NCBI GenBank assembly: GCA_030141605.1
Contig: JAQGDQ010000083.1
Coordinates: 1 to 64,000, forward strand
Direction: 5' to 3'
DNA: 64,000 nt
Origin: Tubiluchus corallicola
Taxonomy: Eukaryota; Priapulida; Priapulimorpha; Priapulimorphida; Tubiluchidae
Shown one piece after another: positions 12,701 through 24,609 of this stretch (the first letter of the stretch is position 1; each line of letters starts with the position of its first letter). The notes under the pieces are model-generated. The model saw only the letters and a program-made list of their open reading frames with translations. It did not search any database and had not been told where the DNA came from. Both the position numbers and the translations under genes were made by a program.

Positions 12701-15700
12701 ATCCGGTGCTCTTGCCTCCAACATCTCCCTGAAAATAAATGTATCTTTATTGCTTCATCATGAATGACAGAATTAGCTTGTTGCTCACAGTGTGTCATTA
12801 GCTGCAAAATTAAGCAACATGGGACCTGCTCACTAAATGAATTGATAGTCATTTAAAAAACTGGTTGCCGGTTGCCCCCACTCACTATTAACCTGAGTGA
12901 CAAAGAACGTACAATGTATATGCATTCGAACATGGTGATGATACTTTTATTCATTAGTATTGAAGATACTAATCTTTGCAACTGTCGTATATGTTAAGTA
13001 TATTAAGCATTATACAGACAATGGCATGTTTGTGGCATTGTAAAAGGGCAATGGTTCAGTGTTCGACAAAGCTAAGCAAGTTACTGATAGCCAAGGCATA
13101 GTACTTTCATGTTTTTTTTCGTTTGAATAGATGGCGCTTCCTGCAGGAGTAACTATTTCTCAAAAATAGACCTCTTTTGATGATTTTTGGGTTATAACTC
13201 AGGAGGGTCACAGGGTCACAACCTGAGGTGGCCCTCTACCCTAACTACAAGCATACTAAATTTGGTGGACTAGCTATGTATATTTTTAAGTTATTCCAAA
13301 AAGGTGCATATCTCGGAAACTAAACATCTCAGAATGAAAATAACAGCAGATTCTGAATGTTAAATTTTCGATTGGACTCGCGATTTTGGCACAGTGCATC
13401 AGATTCATCATTTCAGTGCAAATCCAGTGATATATGGCACGCTCTGTAGGATTTATATCTTCCGTTCACAAAGCATTTAAAGCGTCAAGTCTTCATTGTT
13501 AATCATTATTAACCTAACGAAGTGGACTGGCAAAAAAGTGGACCGGCAAAAAAGAAGACTGGCAAAAAAGAAAACTGGCAAAAAAGTAGAATGGCGAAAA
13601 AGTAGACTGGCGAAAAAGAAGACTGGCGAAAAAGAAAATCGGCGAAAAAGAAAACCGGCAAAAAGAAGACTGGCGAAAAAGTGGACCGGGGAAAAAGTGG
13701 ACCGGGGAAAAAGTGGACCGGCAAAAAAGTGGACCGGCGAAAAAGAAAACTGGCGAAAAAGTAGACTGGCGAAAAAGTAGACTGGCAAAAAATAGACTGG
13801 CGAAAAAGAAGACTGGCGAAAAAGAAGACTGGCGAAAAAGAAAACTGGCAAAAAAGAAGACTGGCAAAAAAGTGGACCGGCGAAAAAGAAAACTGGCGAA
13901 AAAGTAGACTGGCGAAAAAGTAGACTGGCAAAAAATAGACTGGCGAAAAAGAAGACTGGCGAAAAAGAAGACTGGCGAAAAAGAAAACTGGCAAAAAAGA
14001 AGACTGGCGAAAAAGTGGAATGGCGAAAAATAAAACTGGCAAAAAATAGACTAGCAAAAAAGAAGACTGGCGAAAAAGTGGAGAGGTGAAAAAGTGGAAT
14101 GGCGAAAAAGAAAACTGGCAAAAAATAGACTAGCGAAAAAGTAGACTGGCAAAAAAGTAGACTAGCAAAAAAGTAGACTGGTGAAAAAGTAGACTGGCAA
14201 AAAGATAACTGGCAAAGTGGGGGATTACCTTTCTGGACACTGTACAATACAACCACAAGCAGCACAGCAAAGATTACAAAAGAAGTAGACTAAAAATAAC
14301 ACATTTTAGCACAATGCTAAGAGCACCAGACATGCAGCAAACATGTACTTGCTACTCACATAACTTTTTCCTTTTACCTGAAGGTAAAACACACACACAC
14401 ATGAAGCCTTATACTTACAACAATAATAACATCAATGACTAATGAATGAAGAATGAGACAATGAAAAATTTTCATCCAATCAGAATTTGAACCCAACAAT
14501 GGACTGAAACATAGTGTATTTTAAATTCTTTTTCATGTAAGTAGAGCTCCTGCCAAAAGTTAAAAAGTAGACTGTCTTCAGCTTTTGTTAATTGATTTCT
14601 ACACATAACTGTACATATCCCATAATTCAATGGGGAGTGTGATGTATTAGCAACTTAATAGACCAAATTTGAAGTTAAATAAGTAAAACAGGACTTTATA
14701 GCAAACAAATAAACAAACATACACAAACACACTTCATAGAAATAGAGATTAATTGCAGATTTGTACAATTTGCAGCAATTTTATAGTATGTATAATAACA
14801 TGAAAGCTAATGAAAAGTGCAAAACGAATGACACACGACAAACCAAATAAAAAATTATCAACATGCACACCTGGACACAGAATCTTGAAGACACACAATC
14901 ATTTGTTGTATAACAGGAGCATACTCCACATCAACAATAGGTAAATCTCCAACAAGTACCTGTATTATAAAAAACATTCACATAAGATTCTACAGTGTAT
15001 TAAAGTTCGGACCAAAATACTTTTTACAAAGAAGAATTTAGATGACTTGACTGTTGCAAGAATGTTGATATTTTGTCGCACTGCTTTTGAGAGTAATGAA
15101 GCATTCATACTAACAAATTTTCTCGCCAAGTAACTCGCAAGCACGTTCAGACTAAAGAACAAAATTCTCCAACATGAAGTAAGCACCAGCTGATACTCCT
15201 CCTCTATTCACTGGGAGCCGTGTCAAGAGTAACTCGCTGAGACTGTTCACACTAAACAGGAAATCATTTCGTAGCAACTGTCTGAAAGTGTGCAATGACT
15301 TGTCGATAGTAACTCGCAAAGCAGTTCACACTTGCAAGTTTGGTGTTAGAGAAAAACTCCCAACAGAAAACTCGCTAGTCTGAATGCACCCTTAGTTTTA
15401 TCATAGCGGCATTGTCTCGTATCTTTAATCTGTGGATTTCTAAATTTAATGCACAGAATGTCAGGTTAGTAATTGTGATAGTTGTTTGCTAAACTTCAAC
15501 TAGTCCTATTGTAGGAGTGCTATGCAATCTAGAATCACCGAAAAGAGTGATATGATATATTTTACTATATTATGTAACAGTGCGTGTGTGTGGGTGTGTG
15601 TGTGCGCGTGCGTGCATGCACGTGTGTGTAACAGCCAGTAAAAAGAAACATTAAAGTAACAGCAAGTGCTTCACTGCCACCATTACTGTAACCCCCCACC

Positions 15701-18700
15701 CCCCCACCCCCATCCCACCTTTGAATAGTTTCCATGTTCCTCTCATGCTGTCTCCCCTCTTCAGGCAAATTCGAAAACTGAATAGGATTAATTAAAACAC
15801 CAAAAAATTGTCATAAAAGGCAAGAAAGCCCTTTACTTACATAAAGCTAGAAAATGTGTCTTTTCTATTTACATGAGTATTGCAGGCAAGAAAGCGTAAT
15901 ACTAAGTAATACAAGTAAGATAATACTAAGTAATATGCCTTCAAAAAAGTCTGTGCAAAGATGCAATTTAGCTATTGGCCAAAAAAAAACAGCCCATATG
16001 ATACATTTGAAAAACATGGCCAGCACACACAGTTAAAACAAGTAACGCCGGAAATTTCCTAAAATACATAAATATACCAAGGCGTCAGAATGTCTTCCAA
16101 ACTGTCAACCACCTACCTGCTAAAAGCTTCAATGATAAAATTACTTACAACAAAAACCCAGGCAAACTTGTTTTACAGGTCATTCAAAACAGTAGGTACC
16201 TTTAAAAGATCTTTAACATTTTCCTTGTTAACACTAATAGTTGGATTAGCAGGAAAATCTAGCAGAATAAAATTGTCCTCTTTTTTTCTGGCAACAAGTG
16301 GTCCACTTAGCGTATCAAATGTAATCTCTGTAAATTCGTTACCTGTAATAATTTACATAGCTGTAGATATATTCACTAGCTGCCTTTTAATTTCAGACCC
16401 CCCTATCATAATGATTATCAATTTCACAAATATTTAGAGCCTAATCGTAGCATTAGTGGATTAGCAATACAATCAAATATTGCAATGCCTAATTGTAATT
16501 TCATTATTGGAATAGAATATGGTTTAGAATATGGTTAACAGGCACTATTTTCCTTTTCCAATTTTTTAAAGTGCAGATGAAAAGAAGGGAAAGCTGACAG
16601 TCTCCTAAGAAAATGCCAAATATGATGAGAACTGAAAACAGCGGAATGCTTTAAGTCCTAAAATGCAAAAAAGGCACACAATCTAAAAAAACAATAGAAG
16701 AAAAAAAGCAAAACTGCATGGAAGCTTATTTGAAGTAAACGCATTAGCACACAAATAAATTCACAGTGAATTCGTTTGGTATTAGGTTGGCAAATAAAAA
16801 CTCCCTGATTTTCAAGACAACGTGAAAAATACTTAAGGGATCGACATAGAAGCCAGAGCCATACCGCTTCAGCTCAGCTCCAGTCGGTTTATTTCTACAG
16901 GCGACCTAGCAGATAAGAAACCCAGCTTTAGTCGTGCCAGCCGCTCGGTGACGGAAGTCGAGGTAGCTGACATTTTTGCCAGCTGTGAAGATTTTTGCTC
17001 TTGCGAACAAGTCACTGGCATAGCAGTGTCCAGTTTTTTTGCTAGATTACTGCTGTGTTTACCTGTTTTGAGGGCAGATTTCTTTTATTTTAGAGTTCTG
17101 CCTGCCCAATGTCTACAATTGACATAACGGGCTTATGATGATGATGAAATCACTGGTCGCAATGCGGTCATATTGTACGTGTGCTGGCAGAGATACTAAA
17201 CTTCAGAAATATTTGAATGAGAAAGCAGTCAATTCAAAATTAAATAAAATGCACAAATAGGCAACATTAGCCACACGTATTGGATCATTTTGGTATTTTA
17301 GTATTGATTTGTTGGTAATCCAGATAAGCCTTGCCAAGGGTTGGATTTAAATTATATTTGCAATAAATCCATTGCTAGAGTTGCCAGATTATAAGCCAGG
17401 AGATTTTTTTTAACATTGTGAGTACATAAAATATGAGAGATATAGAGAGATATATGGCATATAAAGGGGTGTGCTGTCGAATCACTTAAGCCAGTTCACA
17501 AATAAAACTATTCAAACTAACGCTAAATTGTTGCTGCAGGACATAAGAATCAAAATCTGTCATTCTTAATGGTGAACTCCAGCTGGCTGATTTACTGTGA
17601 GTGTCAGCTGATGTAGTAGCACTGACTCAGGTTCAGCTTCTAGATTTACATTTCTGTCCTGCTTAGCAAACTTACCAACACAAGAGAAAAGCACCGTGGC
17701 AGCAGCAAGAGTGGCATGACCACACAGTTGGATTTCACAGGCAGGGGTAAACCATCGCAGGCCAAACCGGGAAGAATTCTTGAACGAATCGTTTTCTGTT
17801 GGCAGTGCAATGAAACAGGTTTCCGACAAGTTCATTTCGAAAGCAATTTTTTGCATTTTTGCATCGTCGATTACCTAAAATAGAATAACCGAATGACTAT
17901 ATACATCACAATGTCTACAGCCATTTAATAATATAACCCAAGAAATGCAGATTACACCACAATTCAACTAATAAAAACAACACAGCCTTCGGACTGTTTG
18001 GAATAGATTTTGAACATATAACATATCTCCTGTTTTGTACAGTTCAAATAATACTCAGAATATCTATTCGAATTGCAGAAAGAAACTACAAAGCCTCCGT
18101 AGAAACGGAAACAACAACAACAACAACAACAAAATGCATTTTCTGCATTGATACTCATTGTAATTGTCACTTAAAATTATACTAAATCTTCATGAAAAAC
18201 ACCTACTATTATAATAGATCCAAATACAAACATAACTTAAAGGCACAGTCACCATTATCCTGACATTATTATGACTGATGTTATAAGTTTAATTGATTAC
18301 AAATTGATTTCAGCTGTGACTAAATGGACACTTTTGTTTTCAACTAACTTGTTAAATTTGTTTCAATATTTCTAAAAATAAACCAGTGATTTTTATTATG
18401 CAAGCCTGCGATTTAAATATTATAATATAATGATTTATTTATTGTAACACAGTTAATTCATTGAGTTAATCACATAAATAAATAACAAAAACATTATCAG
18501 TTAGTAGTTAAAAACTCATATCTTTACATAAATAAGAGTGCGATTAAGACACATACATTGACTGAGTTTGTGCTACAGGACCACAAGTTATTTGCAGTGA
18601 AGAACAGTGCAATAAAAATAGCTGAAAACAAATTAAGACGAAAAGTTTGTTAATGACAGATCATCATTAATTTACCTGATTGTGTGACACTAGACATACA

Positions 18701-18786
18701 GCAGCAGCATTTCCAGCAAATGCCTGGCTTGTGAAAGCATCCACCACATATAAAGGCAAAGTGCATCCCTTATTTAAACTTGTCAT
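9738..18786 (-). CDS. PBLD: PBLD-like PhzF-fold protein, copy B (complete, 7 exons, 296 aa)
   Basis: Exons are 18786-18676, 17874-17676, 16342-16200, 14959-14871, 12728-12556, 11376-11314 and 9850-9738. They sum to 891 nt with an uninterrupted frame and a TAG stop, close to the ~288 aa of vertebrate PBLD. Order of motifs: AFAGNAAAV (about residue 23), NLSET with the catalytic-type Glu (about 51), FTPA..LCGHATLA (about 76-88), LSGPLVARK, LLDFP, then KLHGVHLTVKAP, DFYSRCFFPW, EDPVCG joined across intron 5 to SAHTVFGCYW, and RQCSKRGGDV near the C-terminus. The usual EDPVTGSAH has Cys for Thr. PhzF-family proteins act as isomerases or epimerases in bacteria; the animal substrate is unknown. Intron 4 holds the 16-bp minisatellite. 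All introns obey GT-AG. I see no break, so this copy looks functional. Confidence 0.94.
11685..12165. repeat. Dispersed ~470-bp repeat, intron 5 of copy B
   Basis: Second location of the repeat seen at 2465-2935, about 75-80 percent similar by eye. The forward frame here is open for 76 codons and includes STVDLADKKRSFSRAS. The corresponding copy in unit 3 is at 26,637-27,115 and has a 2-base loss that breaks that frame. Confidence 0.7.
12835..13519. other. Copy B-specific intron 4 segment beside the minisatellite
   Basis: Unit 3 and unit 2 agree up to GGGACCT (12,834 and 27,956) and again from about 14,378 and 29,364. Between them unit 2 has this unique sequence followed by the minisatellite. 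I see no coding segment or inverted ends in it. Confidence 0.6.
13520..14217. repeat. 16-bp minisatellite in intron 4 of copy B
   Basis: About 700 bases built from units like GACTGGCGAAAAAGAA and GACCGGCAAAAAAGTG, roughly 44 units with some 15-bp variants. Because the unit is 16 bp, the three frames are equivalent and almost stop-free on both strands; the long ORFs (up to 262 codons on the minus strand) are a by-product. It is absent from unit 3. Confidence 0.9.
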
Positions 18787-18921
18787 CTTGGTCTGTTGAG
18801 TAGAAACTAATGGCAAATATGCAGCTACAAATTTTGAATATAGTATGATGTCTGTATCAAATTGCCTAATGTACATGTTAGATCATAAATCTGTACCAAA
18901 AACCTAAATACGTCAGCCTAG

Positions 18922-19397
18922 TTGACAGCCTCTTGGTTTTTTGTCGTTTCAAGAGCTTTATGCAATACCATAGGAAGAGGAGGTAATCTTACTGTTAGTG
19001 TGTGCCCAATCCAAAGCAATTTTCTTACTTGTATTTGTCTACTACCAGGAATCTTCTTGACTGCATTATACAGATCATCATTGGATATTCTATCAGGCGA
19101 TTTAATTGCGAGTAATTTCCTATAGAGACGTCTTCGAAAAGCATCAACTGTCCTTCTGTTGCTTAACTTTTATTGTCCATAGCTCAGCAGTGTACAAAAA
19201 CACAGATTCAACTAAAGTTGAAAGAATCCGGACTCTGGTTTCAAGAGAAAGTCTATTGTTATCAAAAATCATTGAGATATGTGAATAAGCAGACAATTTA
19301 AGAATTTTCCTTCTTTGTATGTGGGCATCGGTGTCTTACAAGTTACCAAGTTATTTACATCTTTTCCACGAATCATTACCGCATCTTCAATTTCAAT
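18922..19397 (-). mobile_element. LINE reverse transcriptase fragment, unit 2 copy
   Basis: Near-identical to 4,535-5,010 in unit 1; decayed reverse transcriptase thumb region on the minus strand. Confidence 0.75.
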
Positions 19398-19806
19398 TTT
19401 GTTCTATTGCACAAATACAATAGCGTATCATGGCAAAAAATTACAATTGCAAAAAAGTCAAAGTACAAGAAACACGAAAAACAACAAATACAGATGCAAT
19501 TATGCAACATTGCAAAACCACGAGTTTGTACAACTTACTTAAATCTAATAAGAAATTATGTGCTCTTACGAAATAAAACTTTATGCTACAACTACAAAGT
19601 AGTAGTAAAAACACAAAACCTAAATAATTAATATAATCACAAACGAGATTAAATTACACAATCACAGCACAAGGTTTATCCAGCACTCACAGATTACCAC
19701 CAAGATATAACTGCCTTTTTTATCACATTCATTTAAGCAGTTTCCAAAGTGAATAAGGTCTTCTGGGTTTGCAATTAGAAAAAAACCACATTACTGAGTA
19801 TATGTT

Positions 19807-20347
19807 ACCTTTTTGCAAAGATATATTTATGCTCATATTTTTGTCTAATATCTTTATACAAAAGACAAGTAAAAAGGTAATATAATTTGTTTTCTACTAA
19901 TTTTGAGCTATTGTTGTGACAGTATTGACAAAGCCTTTCATGCCCTTTTTTATTTTGATATCTAAATCGTTCTATTTCCAGGTCATATTCGCTGTTATGT
20001 AATTTCGTAATCATTTGTCGCTGTTTCTCATTAGAAATAATTTTGAAATAATCTTCTAATTCATTATTGATTTTTACATATCTATAAAATCTTAGTTTGT
20101 TTTTGCCATCACTGTGTCTAGGATCATTATGTAGCTTTGTAAAAAATAGTTTTCTGTACATTGATTTAAGTTTATTACAAAATTCTTTTAATATGCAATT
20201 CAGATGCATTTTATCAATTTCATCTACACCACATGTTTGAAATCCTGGAAAATTTGCCCATTTTTGTACAAAGCTGTTTCACTTCTTCATGAGACTGGTA
20301 ACTATACACATTTTTAAATAATGTATTCCTTGACTTTATCTGTGTCA
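19807..20347 (-). mobile_element. Non-LTR retrotransposon C-terminal fragment, unit 2 copy
   Basis: Counterpart of 5,420-5,960. Here the frame stays open for 134 codons to the CLLYKDIRQKYEHKYIFAKR end, but is shifted near 20,262 relative to unit 1. Confidence 0.75.
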
Positions 20348-20449
20348 TTAAAAGATATTTAGGAAGAATTGTTGATGTTTAAATTAGCAGTGGGTATAAC
20401 GTATTCTTTGGTCTTTGTATTGTTCACTTTAAGATTATATTTTTCTATA

Positions 20450-21425
20450 CGACGACTGTTGTACATTTTACATCTTGCAGTTCCTCAACTTCCTCTATGT
20501 CATGTCGCGGCAGTTGCGGTTCTCCAGTAAGCACATGTTGTTTCGTTGTTTCCTCGGTGTTAACTCTATCTGGTTAGATAGGCACAAAGGAATGTTACCG
20601 CGCAAGACACAAGTAACGTAATCAGCATTGATGCTAATCAACCATTTATGACTATTATTATTGTAGCTAAATTTCCAGCACGACACCTCTTCTTTTTCTT
20701 GTTTCCATTGCTATTTGAACAAATTCCACCTACTGCTTTGCTATTTGTGCATCTTCTGACTCAATCAGACTTTGGAAATTTACTTCTGTAGTTGGTAGCA
20801 CATTTCTTATAACAATCTAAATAGATCCTGTCTTTACCATATAGCGGACACCATATATCTCCTTTAAACTTACTTCTATAATTACATTTTAGTGGTAGCA
20901 TATTAAGCTTTATCTCTAAAACCCTTTTTGTCTGTTCTAGTGTTAACTCAGTTATATACTGCTTGGGTTTATCGTGCTCAGCTCATAAGATAAAAACCTT
21001 AACTTAGTTCTTGAGTATATCTGGTGATGTGCAGTAATTTTAATAATTTTTTTACGTTTTCTTTTACATGTTTCTTCCAGGTTAACTTTTTAAGAGTCTT
21101 AATATGCCCAAAGTGTATACCTACAGTATATACTTATGTACACTGTTCTATTAGCATACCCCTATAACTAGTTGACACCTTCTGTGATAAATTACTAGTT
21201 TTTGTAACATATCCTTCTGAATTTCTTCCATCCTACCCATTTCTACTTTTGTTACTTCACTCCATGTTTCTGTATTATAAATCACTAGTATCATAACTGA
21301 CTGTAAGAGGTTCAGCCTTATCTGTATTGCAAACCTACCAATTTTGTTTATATCACTCAAATTTAAAATATCCCTCACGATGCATCCCACTTTTTCACAC
21401 ATCCCACAACGGGATATCTTCAACA
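20450..21425 (-). mobile_element. Mosaic of non-LTR retrotransposon remnants, unit 2 copy
   Basis: Counterpart of 6,060-7,030, with IRLNLLQSVMILVIYNTETW readable. It differs from unit 1 by scattered substitutions and small indels, clearly more than the 14.4-19.5 kb stretch does. Confidence 0.65.
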
Positions 21426-23762
21426 GGAAAACCGATCGTTTGGCAACGCGTTGACAGCGTATTTACGACGACTCTCATATCAGACACCTAGGGCTAGGCT
21501 TGGTTAAGCTCATTTTGCTAGTAATTTAGTATTAACAATGTTAATTTTTTTAACGATAAATTGCTGCCATGATCATTTATTAATTTTAGCAAGACTTAAA
21601 TAATTGCTTGCATAGTAGGTGAGCATTTCTCTTATTTGTCAATAAGAAATTTTTTTAAAGCAGCCTAACACGAAAAAACTTTACCATAAATATGTATTAC
21701 GCACATAAACTGACACCTAAAATGAGATTAAATAAAGTAGAATGTTAACAAACTACCACTTCTTCTGTAAAAAAACAAAACAAATTGCATAACTTTATAA
21801 CAAAAATCACAACAAATTACGCAAAATAACATCAGCTAACAACAAAAAGAGGCTGTGATTAAGTAAAGTGCATGAAGGAAACAGTGAAAGTGCATTTGAT
21901 AAGTCACATCAACTGAGACAGCAACAAGATTTATCAACTTTTTGACTTTTTCCAATTTTTATTTATTATACAATGAGTAGCATCACCTGCACTTAGTATG
22001 ATATCTTATGAGTTCACTTCTTCATTTCTACACATTTTGGTACTCTGTCAACTGGTAATAGTAAATCATTTTATCGTACAGTTATTGTAAGCTATTGTAT
22101 AGAAAACTCTCACACGTAGCTGTTCTTACTGTTGAGACAGACCTCATGCAACAATTTAAGTGTTCTTAGAGATTGTGTACATGCGAGTTTGATGTGACAA
22201 AAGAAACAAGCAAGATTCTAACATATTATTGGCTGCATATTGTTTCCAAATTAAAGTTTTTATTAAATAAAATATGCAGTAATATAACTTTTGATCACTG
22301 ACTTCCAGAAATCTTAAGTGTGGCAATGAGCTATTCTGATAAATTTATATTGCTTCATGATATCTAACATATACAACATTAGAATTGTACTATAAAATGC
22401 CCCCTTATTCTTGCCAGGAATTTAAACATATAAGGAACTGCATTTTCTGCTTTGAGTTCATTTATTGTAACACAGAAACATAGTTAAAGTTTAAATAAAC
22501 AAGAATAATCTCATTAAACAAACAAAAATAATTTCATTTTAATTATTCAATCCACGATTTATACAGCTATAAATATAACTGTAATCAAAAAGTATAGCTT
22601 AGCGCATCTGTAACTTCGTAATCTGCTTTAAGCAGAAACCTGTTAACTTATTTCCTATCCTGTTTCATCCTGTTTACAAAAAATATAATTTCATCTTAAT
22701 GTGGACTTGGTCGATTTATAAAGCCACAAAAATTACTGTAATCAAATAACACAGCAGTAACTTGATAATCCACTTTAAGCAGAAACATATTAACTTATTT
22801 GGCACAATTTACACAATAATGCTGTATTTTCATTCAAATATAGAAATTGCATGGCGCATATAACCGCCATTATTATAGTCCTAAGCCGCTTTAACCGAGA
22901 ACAAGTTAATTTATTTGGCACAATTGATAAAATATCACTCAATCCTCTACCCTAATAAAGCAACAATGTGGCACATTTAAATTCTAAAATATAAAACCTA
23001 CAATAATTAACTTCAGAAATGGGCAAAAAAGGTAAGGTCAACTTTGGTCCATAAGTAAAACTTCCCAAATGCATAACAATAGTGGTGTAGTCTAGCTGGT
23101 ATATAGAGAAAAGATAGTATACATCAACAACAACAAAAACGTCCATCCCACTTAGTGCATAGAACATAAAATAATATTTCTATTAAAACTGCACATAATC
23201 CTTTGACTAAAATTGTAAAATTATTATAGGGAACAACACTATTTCAGAATTCCACTCAGTTCACTACATGCTAAAAGCTTATTTTAATTTTCCCTTAAAA
23301 GGAGCATTTCTAATTAAAAACACAACAATGATAAAATAATCACTGATCATAAGAGAACATTATACACCATTCTATTTTCCCTTAAAGGAACTCTTTTTTA
23401 TATTAACTACGCACTGCTACAGTTCTACCTTCGTTCTATTTTCTAGCACTTACCTGACATGAAAATGATAAACAGGGTTGCTTTTTATATGATAATTATT
23501 CGAATATACGATAATTTGATGCTTCATACCATACAAAAAAAACAGACTGTACGATAACAGATAATTATACGATAATTTAGACAAAAAACATTACTGCTTA
23601 CCAGGGGAAAGTAAACAAATTTTGACTTCGTTGTAATCCAAACCATGCTGGTCGCAATTAGTGGTCAAAGTTTTCAGAAAAAAGCAGTAATTTCAAAAGA
23701 GACTGGTAGCGACATTCTACTGTGTTTTGATAAACTTAATTTTACACTTGCTAATGGTACTT

Positions 23763-24392
23763 GTTATCTCTCAGGCCAGCTTGGGTACAGTGAAGCCAGG
23801 TGTTTTGATTCTAGAGTGTCATTATTCATTTTGCATTACCTGTAGAGTTTGTTTGACATGCTTGGCCGCTCTTGTATGAGTGGTTAGATAGCCTTAGAAT
23901 AGGAAAAAATTGTGTTTTTAGTGGTATAGTAGTTGTGAAGTCAGTATGCCACCGTTGTAGAATCAGTATGTCTCTGTTAATTTCTGAAGACTGGCTTAAA
24001 GTTTTTTCTACAGATCCTCAAACGTTTGTAAGTTCTTATGTTTCTTCATTTTTATGCAGAACTTTGCAGTAATTTATTTGTCAGCTTGGTAGTTTCTAAT
24101 AGTGTTACGGTGATGCCTAATTATTGTTTTTTTTTTGCAACTGCATATGCATATGCGTGTTTTTGTGTAGGCGTGCATGCTGATTTGTGATATGTCAGGA
24201 AGTTTATTTATTAGTAAATTCTGCTTCAGTATGCTTGTTAATTTGCTAATGCTTGTTCCTTTATTTATTTTTTGCATGTCTGTTATGGATTTACTTTTGT
24301 TTCATGTTCTTTTTTCTTGTTTCTCTTGCAGTTTCACCTTTTTTACAATGAGTGGAAAATAAAATCTGTAAAACAAATAGCCAGTTTTCTAC
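23763..24392. mobile_element. ~630-bp insertion in the 3' flank of copy C
   Basis: Unit 2 reads GGTACTTTTTGGTG at 9,523, whereas unit 3 reads GGTACT, then about 630 bases, then AGTACTTTTTGGTG, so a block flanked by a short direct GTACT repeat has been inserted. It includes a tRNA A-box-like stretch (ATGAGTGGTTAGATAGC) near 23,876. A SINE is possible, but the family is not recognised. Confidence 0.5.
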
Positions 24393-24609
24393 AGTACTTT
24401 TTGGTGTTATGGTTACTTATTAAATGCATAATTATACAATAATAATAACAATTTGCTGCAAATACACAGAAATTTTGAATTTTGCATGAAGATGCGATAA
24501 TATGGTGGAAAATACTATAATTTTTAGCTTCCAAAACAATAATCTTTATCAACCAGAATGGCAACACTGTGATAAAGCAATCAGATAAAGTACGATTCCA
24601 TGATTTAGA

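Larger units (their letters stand above)
8084..22508. repeat. Tandem duplicated unit 2 (about 14.4 kb)
   Basis: Holds the complete PBLD copy B plus its upstream region. Its left part (8084-12,834) matches 22,509-27,956 in unit 3; its right part (14,389-22,508) matches unit 1 and unit 3. The stretch 12,835-14,377 has no counterpart in unit 3. Confidence 0.9.

Noticed and set aside
13520-14217. A CRISPR array
   Set aside because: Contiguous short units without spacers, in a eukaryotic intron.
13477-14265. A 262-codon minus ORF and several overlapping ORFs
   Set aside because: They are translations of the stop-free 16-bp minisatellite; no start context, splice signals or domain.
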